Assembly: GCA_031371195.1 (NCBI GenBank) | Contig: JANMJD010000302.1 | Coordinates: forward strand, 1-12,590 | Direction of reading: 5' to 3' | Source: JANMJD01 sp031371195 | Lineage (GTDB): Bacteria; Actinomycetota; Acidimicrobiia; Acidimicrobiales; Ilumatobacteraceae | Length of the DNA: 12,590 bases | In this document: piece after piece, positions 6,901-12,590 of the stretch | Layout of the letters: each line of letters begins with the position of its first letter | Position numbering within the stretch: the stretch's first letter is position 1 | The notes under the pieces: model-generated | The model's database searches: none | Told to the model about the DNA's origin: nothing | The model's input: only the letters and a program-made list of their open reading frames with translations | Program-made: the position numbers and the translations under genes

Positions 6901-6907
6901 CCACGCA

Positions 6908-9900
6908 ATGGCCGACGTAGTGATCGAACACGCCGATGCGACAACTCCGGCGGTCGGTTTGGTAGGGGATGCACCCGCCAGTCAATCGAGGTCGCTCACG
7001 ATGTCGGCCTTTGCTCGGCTGGCTCGGGAGTTCTCCGATCGCATCTGGCCGACGGCGCTGGGGTTCGGCCTGGTCAGCATCGTTTTGACCGCGTTCAATT
7101 CGCCGGGCCTATACGTCGGCGACAACCGCCTCGAGCAGTACCTCAACCCCGCCCGCCGCCTGGCCAAGTCGTTCTCGGTGTGGGATGGCGCGTCCGGTAT
7201 CGGTGGCGTTCGGGAGGACTTCTGGCCAGGCACGACGGTTCCTGTCGCCATTTTACGCGGTCTCGGGCTCGGCATCTTCGGTGCGGAGCGGGCCTGGCAC
7301 GCCCTGTGTCTCACACTGGCTGCGGTGGGCGCCGTGCAGGTGCTCCGGCTGTTCCGCCGCCAAATCGGCGTCGAGCATCTTGTCTGCGGAGCGATCGTGG
7401 CGTTCGGTCCCTTCTCGGCTGTCTTCCTCGTTCCGTCGAATCTCTACTTCCAATACGCACTCGGGCCGTGGCTTCTGGTCGCCTTCGTGAACGGTGTCCG
7501 AGGCGTACGGCCGTGGAAGTGGGCCGCATGCTTCGCTCTGGCCACCTTCATGGCCGGCAACGTTGATCCGCCCGGCCTGATCGCCAATCTGTTCGTCCTC
7601 GTGCCGGCGGGAATCTACGTCGTCGTCGTCGAGCGGACGACTACGCTGCGCCGAGTCGCGGGGTGGACCGCTCGGGCGTTCGTGCTCTCGCTGGGTTGTG
7701 GATTCGCCGGTCTGGTCAAGACGTACTTCGCACTCGATTCGCTCACCCTGCGCCTCGACCAGAGCGAAGCGGCGGCCATCGGCGCAGCCACGTCCTCGTG
7801 GCCCGAGACGATGCGAGGTTTGGGCAATTGGTTGTCGTATGTGGTCGTCAATGGCGACTACGTCAAACCGCAAAACCTGGCCCTGTTTCGCAATCCGCTG
7901 CTCGTCGCCTTGAGTTTCGCTCCGTTGCTGATCGCAGCCGCCATGCTCACCTGGAGCCGATGGCGTCCCCGGGTGCTGTTCGGGGCGATGGCGTTGCAGT
8001 CGATGGTCTGGATGGTCGGCGGCTTTCCGGCATCCCGTTCATCGTCGTTCGGTCGGGTGCTGCTGTGGTCGATGGAGAACGTCCGCCCGATCAAGGGATT
8101 TCGCAACACCTACAAGGCCGGTCTCGGCCTCACTCTCGGTCTCGGTGCCCTCTCGGGAATGGCTGTGATCGAGGCGCGCGAGCGATGGTCGGCCAGGCGT
8201 CCACGGCCTAGTCGGGGCCCGCTGTTCGTCGCCGGGCTGCTTGTAACCGGGCTCGCCTTCCCATTCTGGTCGGGAAATCTGTACAACCCGACGGAAGGCT
8301 TCCGCGCCGTGCCGTCGTATTGGAGTGACGCGTTCGGTTTTCTGGATTCCTTCGAGTTCGGCGGTCGCTCGATGATCGTGCCGGCGACCTCGCGTTCCCG
8401 GTATCGCTGGGGATGGGTCGGTGACGACATCTTCGATGCCCTGCTCACGCGCTCCCACCCTGTATCCACCGGCGTTCCGTTGTCGAACCCGCTTGCCGCG
8501 AACCTCCTCGAGACGATGACGCTGCGCATGCAGGACCCCGTATATCGGCCGGGAGTGATCGGTCCTATGGCGCGACGACTGGGGATTACCGAGATCGTGA
8601 TTCGCAACGATCTCGACTGGGCGTCGCTCGGAGTGGCACGGCCGGTGCTCTACGAGGGTCTGCGCCGCGACGTGGATCTCGAGCGCGTTGCTACCTTCGG
8701 CAATCTCGGGCAAAACGTCACGGCTCCGGGGGACAATTCGGCGACGGCAGGCGAGGAGCGGCTGCTGACTCCTGTCGAGATCTATCGAGTGAAGGACCCG
8801 TCGCCGCTCGTTCGCGTTGATGGGGCTCGGCCCGCCGTCGTCGTCAGCGGCGACGGCGGCGCCCTGCCGGAGATGGCCGCCAACGGCCTTCTCGGCGGCG
8901 ACGCCTCGGTGATCTACTCGGGGTCGGCGACCGATGGTTCGGTGCTCGCACAGTTGCGCGACAAAGGTGGCGTCGTCGTGTCGGATACGAACCGCCGCCG
9001 CCTTCGCAGCCTGGTGTCGTACGAGCCCGACTACTCGTCGACGCTCGCCGCCGACCAGGAAGGATTCCGCGAGGTTCGTCGGCTCTTCCCCGACGTGGCC
9101 GGGGCCGAGTCGGTCGCGTGGTTCCCCGATGCCACTGCCATCAAAGGCGTCACCAACCGACTCGGTGGAGAGACCACCGAATACCGCCCGGCGATGGCCT
9201 TCGACGGTGATCCCGACACGCGATGGCAGCTGTCGCAGTACGAGATCGCCCTCGGACGAACGCTGCGGGTCGACCTCGGCAGATTCCGCTACCTGTCGGC
9301 GATCCGAATCCAATCCATCCTGGGTGACCTCGGTGTTCCGACGGTCACCGAGGCCACGGTGCGCTTCGCCGATGGCCGCTTCGAGCAAGTCCGTGCAACC
9401 GCTGACGGCCGGCTCGACGCGACCTTCGAGCCTCACCTCACCGATTTCGTCGAGATTCAGATCGTTGGCTACGACGCATACAGCAGCTACGTGGGACTCG
9501 TGGACGTCGAGATCCCGGGGCTCGACCTTCGGGAGTTCGTCCAAGTCCCCGACGACCTGCTGCGACGGGCCGACCGAAACCCGGCGCTGTCGGCCGCCTT
9601 GGCGACCGAGCCGATGACGTACCTGTTCGAGCGGGTCCAGCGGCCGTCCTACCGGGTCCGGCTCGGATACGGCGAGCGAGGGGAACACAGAGCCGACGAG
9701 GAGGCGACGATCCGGCGTCGGTTCTGGACTGTCGGCGCGCGAACGTTCCGGGTCGAGGGCGTTGCCCGGCTGCGGCCCGCGGTCGACGACGAACTCGTCA
9801 ACACGTTGGTTCGCGCCGATATCACAGCGACATCGACCCTTCGATGGAAGGATCGGCCCGGCACCTGGGCACTCGGTGCGGTCGACGGCGACCGTACAAC

Positions 9901-12280
9901 GGCATGGCAGGCGCCGGTTCGTCAGGGTGGCGCCCTCACCCTCCGGTTCGCTCCGCAGACCGTCTCCAAAGTGCGTGTCGTCAGCAGCGCCCCCCTCGGC
10001 TTCGTGCCGATCGGCGCCGTCGAGGTCACCATCGGGTCGATGACGCGCTCCGCTCGGTTGGCGCAGCCGCCGGGATGCACCCTGCAGAATTCCAGTGAGC
10101 GTTGCCTGCCCATCGCCGATGTGACGTTTCCGGACGCCACGTTCACCGACCGCCTGATCGTACGCGTCAGCGATATCCAACCGTCGCTCGATCTCAACGC
10201 AACGTCGATGAGGATCGACGAGGTCGAACTCAACGGCACGGCCAATACGCCGCTCGACGCCGGCGCACCGCTCAACCGCGGCTGCGGCGACATCGGCGTG
10301 CGTGTCGGGGGGAAGGCCGACGATGTGTTTCCGATTCCGGTCAGGATCACTGGGACTGTGCGCCGATTGCTCGCCGGCGACGAAGTCCAGATCGCATCGT
10401 GCGACGACGTTCGACTTCCCACGGGATGGCATGTGCTCGACGTCGTCGCGCCGTTCCTCGACCGGATGAGCTTCACCAGCACAGACATCCAACCTCGGGT
10501 CAGCCCTCCCCGATTCGGCCTGCCCGTGTCGACCAGCGAGACATCGGCCGGTCAGATCACGGCCAAGGCCCAGACCGACGGCACTTCAACGGTGGTGCTC
10601 GCCTACTCGTACGATCCGGCCTGGCAACTTTCGGTCAACGGCAGCGCATTCACGGCGGCCGAAGCGGTGAATGGCGTCAACGGCTGGACGTTGGCAGAAA
10701 CCGGGCAACTCGCGCTGTCGTTCCGGTACCGGCCGGACCGCACACTGGCGCTGGCCGTCGTAGCGTCGATGCTTGCGGTCCTGTTGTGCAGTTGGCTCGC
10801 GCTGCGCCGACCACGAACGACGGCCGCGACATTGGCCCGGCTCGCCATGCGGACGGCGCCTCCGACCAACCGCTCGGTGGTACCCGAAGACACCCAAGAT
10901 GGATCGAAGCCCGGCGACTCCGGGCCGCAGCGCGGGCTTGCGCTGGTCTGTGCGCTGCTCACCGTTCCGGCGATCCTGCTGATCGGGCCGATCGGTATCG
11001 CACTCGTTGTCGGGGCGTGGTGGAGTGGGCGACGGTCGGAGCGTCCGGGCCGCGTGATCGGCGCGGCTGCCTTGACGTTGTTGTCGATCATGGTGCTGGT
11101 CTCGACATTCCAGAGCCGGCCGCAGTTCACCACGCTGTCGCTCAATTACGCGCTGAGACGCACAGCAGCGAACGAGTTCGGTGCCGTTGGGGCGGTCTGC
11201 CTCATCATCGTTGTCGGGGTGACGGCATGGCACGAACGTCTTGCTCGGGCTCCATTAGGTGATCGGGACGCGGCATTCGCGCTCGGTCGGGCCACCCGAC
11301 GGTTGTATGCCGACGCCTTACGGCAGTCGTTGGTACCGGCATCGGCCGCCACAGCTGTCGCCTGCACGGTCGGGCGGTTGGTCGGACGTGTCCAACTCTC
11401 GCCCGGGTATGCCGATTTGGTGGCGAACCTCCGGCGTGGTTCGGCCTACACAACGGCTGTTGGCTCGGGAGCTCCGGCTCTCGACGCCGCGCCCGTGGGA
11501 CCGACTCTCGAGGCGTTCCTGCCTGCGATCGGGGGCGGGTTGATCGCGGTCGCCACGTTCGTGTGCGCCCTTGTCGTGTTCCACGTGGCCTCGAGCCGCG
11601 GCGGACGCCGAGCCGGGCTTGTGGCGCTCGGTGCGTTCGTCGTACTTCCCTCGACCTGGGGCGCATCGCTGGCAGTGATGGTGGCGGGAACTGCCGTGCT
11701 GGCCGCGGTCTCCGTGGGTGACTCGGTGGCCCTCGGTCGCGCTCGCGCCTTCGGAGCAGGTTGCCTGCTCGCGGTCGCGGTCCTCGCTCGGCCCGATGCG
11801 GTCGTGGTGATCCTGCCGCTTGCGTGGTGGTGGTGGCGAGCGCGCGTCGATCGGCTGACGATGCTGTGTGGCGCGAGCGGGCTGGTCCTGATCGTGGCAC
11901 CCTGGGCGAATTTCGTGTGGTCACAGGGAGTTCGTCTGCGGCTCACCGGTACGTGGGATGGGATGCTGGCGGATCCGTTGGAGCGTCAGTCCGGCGGTGC
12001 AATCGTGCAGTGGGCGATCTGGGCGGCGATGCTGCTCCTTGTCTCGCGTCTCCTTCGCCGACTTACCCGACCGTTGACGGTCGACGCCGAACTCCTGACA
12101 GTCGTCGCATTGTCGGTCGTACTCGGCGTCGTGAGTGTGATGGCCGCAGTTCCACGAGATCCTGTGGCGTGGGCCGGACCCGCTGCGGCGACCGTGATCG
12201 GGCTGCTCGTCGCTCGCCGGCGTCAGCCGGCCGAGTCCGTCGAGCACGCGACGAACGATGCATACAACTCGTCGGCCTGA
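6908..12280 (+). CDS. AftD-like alpha-(1->3)-arabinofuranosyltransferase with discoidin-like domains and a C-terminal GT-C module
   Basis: The 1790-residue protein resembles AftD (DUF3367), the GT-C enzyme that branches arabinan in mycobacterial arabinogalactan and lipoarabinomannan using decaprenyl-phospho-arabinose. The first span is at about 45-63. A loop follows with Asp72 (YVGDNRLEQYLNPARRL), W92-D93 and DFWPGTTVPVAIL, typical of the GT-C acidic loop and AftD. More spans run to about 460, then a long extracellular beta-rich region. Discoidin-like segments have signatures at 766-773 (DGDPDTRW) and 992-1000 (DGDRTTAW). The region closes with YSYDPAWQLSVNG before a span at 1280-1300. Further spans run to about 1442. 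From about 1460 the protein looks like another GT-C transferase: LSPGYADL (1497-1504), ARPDAV (1627-1632), APWANFVW (1664-1671). Mycobacterial AftD is about 1400 residues, so roughly 390 are extra. ATG 6908 keeps tight operon spacing but has a weak SD; ATG 7001, preceded by GAGG, is an alternative. The exact sugar is uncertain. Confidence 0.82.
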   Translation: MADVVIEHADATTPAVGLVGDAPASQSRSLTMSAFARLAREFSDRIWPTALGFGLVSIVLTAFNSPGLYVGDNRLEQYLNPARRLAKSFSVWDGASGIGGVREDFWPGTTVPVAILRGLGLGIFGAERAWHALCLTLAAVGAVQVLRLFRRQIGVEHLVCGAIVAFGPFSAVFLVPSNLYFQYALGPWLLVAFVNGVRGVRPWKWAACFALATFMAGNVDPPGLIANLFVLVPAGIYVVVVERTTTLRRVAGWTARAFVLSLGCGFAGLVKTYFALDSLTLRLDQSEAAAIGAATSSWPETMRGLGNWLSYVVVNGDYVKPQNLALFRNPLLVALSFAPLLIAAAMLTWSRWRPRVLFGAMALQSMVWMVGGFPASRSSSFGRVLLWSMENVRPIKGFRNTYKAGLGLTLGLGALSGMAVIEARERWSARRPRPSRGPLFVAGLLVTGLAFPFWSGNLYNPTEGFRAVPSYWSDAFGFLDSFEFGGRSMIVPATSRSRYRWGWVGDDIFDALLTRSHPVSTGVPLSNPLAANLLETMTLRMQDPVYRPGVIGPMARRLGITEIVIRNDLDWASLGVARPVLYEGLRRDVDLERVATFGNLGQNVTAPGDNSATAGEERLLTPVEIYRVKDPSPLVRVDGARPAVVVSGDGGALPEMAANGLLGGDASVIYSGSATDGSVLAQLRDKGGVVVSDTNRRRLRSLVSYEPDYSSTLAADQEGFREVRRLFPDVAGAESVAWFPDATAIKGVTNRLGGETTEYRPAMAFDGDPDTRWQLSQYEIALGRTLRVDLGRFRYLSAIRIQSILGDLGVPTVTEATVRFADGRFEQVRATADGRLDATFEPHLTDFVEIQIVGYDAYSSYVGLVDVEIPGLDLREFVQVPDDLLRRADRNPALSAALATEPMTYLFERVQRPSYRVRLGYGERGEHRADEEATIRRRFWTVGARTFRVEGVARLRPAVDDELVNTLVRADITATSTLRWKDRPGTWALGAVDGDRTTAWQAPVRQGGALTLRFAPQTVSKVRVVSSAPLGFVPIGAVEVTIGSMTRSARLAQPPGCTLQNSSERCLPIADVTFPDATFTDRLIVRVSDIQPSLDLNATSMRIDEVELNGTANTPLDAGAPLNRGCGDIGVRVGGKADDVFPIPVRITGTVRRLLAGDEVQIASCDDVRLPTGWHVLDVVAPFLDRMSFTSTDIQPRVSPPRFGLPVSTSETSAGQITAKAQTDGTSTVVLAYSYDPAWQLSVNGSAFTAAEAVNGVNGWTLAETGQLALSFRYRPDRTLALAVVASMLAVLLCSWLALRRPRTTAATLARLAMRTAPPTNRSVVPEDTQDGSKPGDSGPQRGLALVCALLTVPAILLIGPIGIALVVGAWWSGRRSERPGRVIGAAALTLLSIMVLVSTFQSRPQFTTLSLNYALRRTAANEFGAVGAVCLIIVVGVTAWHERLARAPLGDRDAAFALGRATRRLYADALRQSLVPASAATAVACTVGRLVGRVQLSPGYADLVANLRRGSAYTTAVGSGAPALDAAPVGPTLEAFLPAIGGGLIAVATFVCALVVFHVASSRGGRRAGLVALGAFVVLPSTWGASLAVMVAGTAVLAAVSVGDSVALGRARAFGAGCLLAVAVLARPDAVVVILPLAWWWWRARVDRLTMLCGASGLVLIVAPWANFVWSQGVRLRLTGTWDGMLADPLERQSGGAIVQWAIWAAMLLLVSRLLRRLTRPLTVDAELLTVVALSVVLGVVSVMAAVPRDPVAWAGPAAATVIGLLVARRRQPAESVEHATNDAYNSSA

Positions 12281-12590
12281 CGACGAATCACCGCGAGATC
12301 CGGATCCGCCAACGCCCGGCGGGCGGTTACGGCCATCGATACCCGGTGCTCGCTCGGCCAAGGTGCAGTGTGTGGCGCACCGGCATGGACGATCCGATGA
12401 TGGGCCTCCATCGCCTGACGGGTCTCTGCCAGCTTGTCCGGCGTCCACGGATCGGCTGGCAATGAGGTGCGGAATCGATGACTGAGCCGCTGCACGACCC
12501 GGCCGAAGTCGTCGATCAGTTCGGGCAGCGATGCGACGACGACCGCGTCCCGCATCGCCATCAGTTCGCGGTGATGGTGGATCCATTCCC
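12223..12590 (-). CDS. C-terminal part of a probable sulfotransferase-family protein (5' end outside the window)
   Basis: The minus-strand frame is open from the right edge to a TGA at 12225-12223, giving 121 visible residues. They begin EWIHHHRELMAMRDAVVVAS, then LPELIDDFGRVVQRLSHRF and RTSLPADPWTPDKLAE, and end with a helical LAVIRRQADELYASF. The order (aromatic/His helix, RDxxVVV strand, an acidic ELxxDFGxVVxRLxxRF helix, a long helix ending ADxLY) resembles the C-terminal third of bacterial PAPS-dependent sulfotransferase-family proteins. The 5'-PSB loop that would prove it lies outside the window. It faces the AftD-like gene and the last 58 bp of the two coding regions overlap tail to tail, leaving no room for a conventional terminator. 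A different helical protein remains possible. Confidence 0.5.
   Translation of the reverse strand, partial: EWIHHHRELMAMRDAVVVASLPELIDDFGRVVQRLSHRFRTSLPADPWTPDKLAETRQAMEAHHRIVHAGAPHTAPWPSEHRVSMAVTARRALADPDLAVIRRQADELYASFVACSTDSAG

Noticed and set aside
8832..8859. 9-bp GC hairpin (CCGCCGTCG / CGACGGCGG) inside the AftD-like gene
   Set aside because: Stems like this occur by chance in GC-rich coding sequence and it lies mid-gene with no T run.
8039..10492. 817-codon open frame on the minus strand inside the AftD-like gene
   Set aside because: It is an antisense shadow caused by high GC: composition is Arg/Asp/Gly-rich with no recognisable domain, and the plus strand encodes a clear family member.

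Overview
The window comes from a GC-rich bacterium with strongly G/C-biased third codon positions. The gene content points to an actinobacterium: an AftD-like arabinofuranosyltransferase, separate cysN and cysC genes, and frequent GTG/TTG starts. A lineage near Acidimicrobiia/Ilumatobacter is my guess from overall style, not something the sequence proves. I saw no tRNA, rRNA, CRISPR array, insertion sequence or phage gene.

Left edge (1-474): a hydrophilic reading frame of unknown identity runs in from outside. At about 135-141 it gives way, in a different frame, to the last ~94 codons of an ABC-2 type permease. This looks like a broken or fused gene, or an assembly junction.

Sulfate activation block (475-4727): an Rrf2-family regulator without cysteines is followed by a hairpin and a dyad-bearing promoter-like region. 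Then come cysD, cysN, cysC and cysQ, packed with 1-4 nt overlaps. CysD+CysN make APS from sulfate and ATP, CysC phosphorylates it to PAPS, and CysQ removes the by-product PAP. No APS/PAPS reductase or sulfite reductase is present, so the block makes an activated sulfate donor but does not itself show sulfate reduction. The cysD-cysN junction carries a perfect 29-bp direct repeat that duplicates the CysD C-terminus, stop codon and start overlap, and creates a 22-codon ORF between the two genes.

Cell-envelope block (4848-12280): a membrane-anchored LamG-like protein, an acyltransferase-3 (OafA-like) membrane protein and a 1790-residue AftD-like GT-C glycosyltransferase form a compact, probably co-transcribed set. 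The last protein has two discoidin-like carbohydrate-binding segments and a C-terminal extension that reads as a second GT-C transferase module.

Right edge: a convergent minus-strand gene overlaps the AftD-like gene by 58 bp. Its visible C-terminus resembles PAPS-dependent sulfotransferases. Together this suggests, as inference, a locus that builds, acylates and possibly sulfates an envelope glycan, with the cys genes supplying PAPS.
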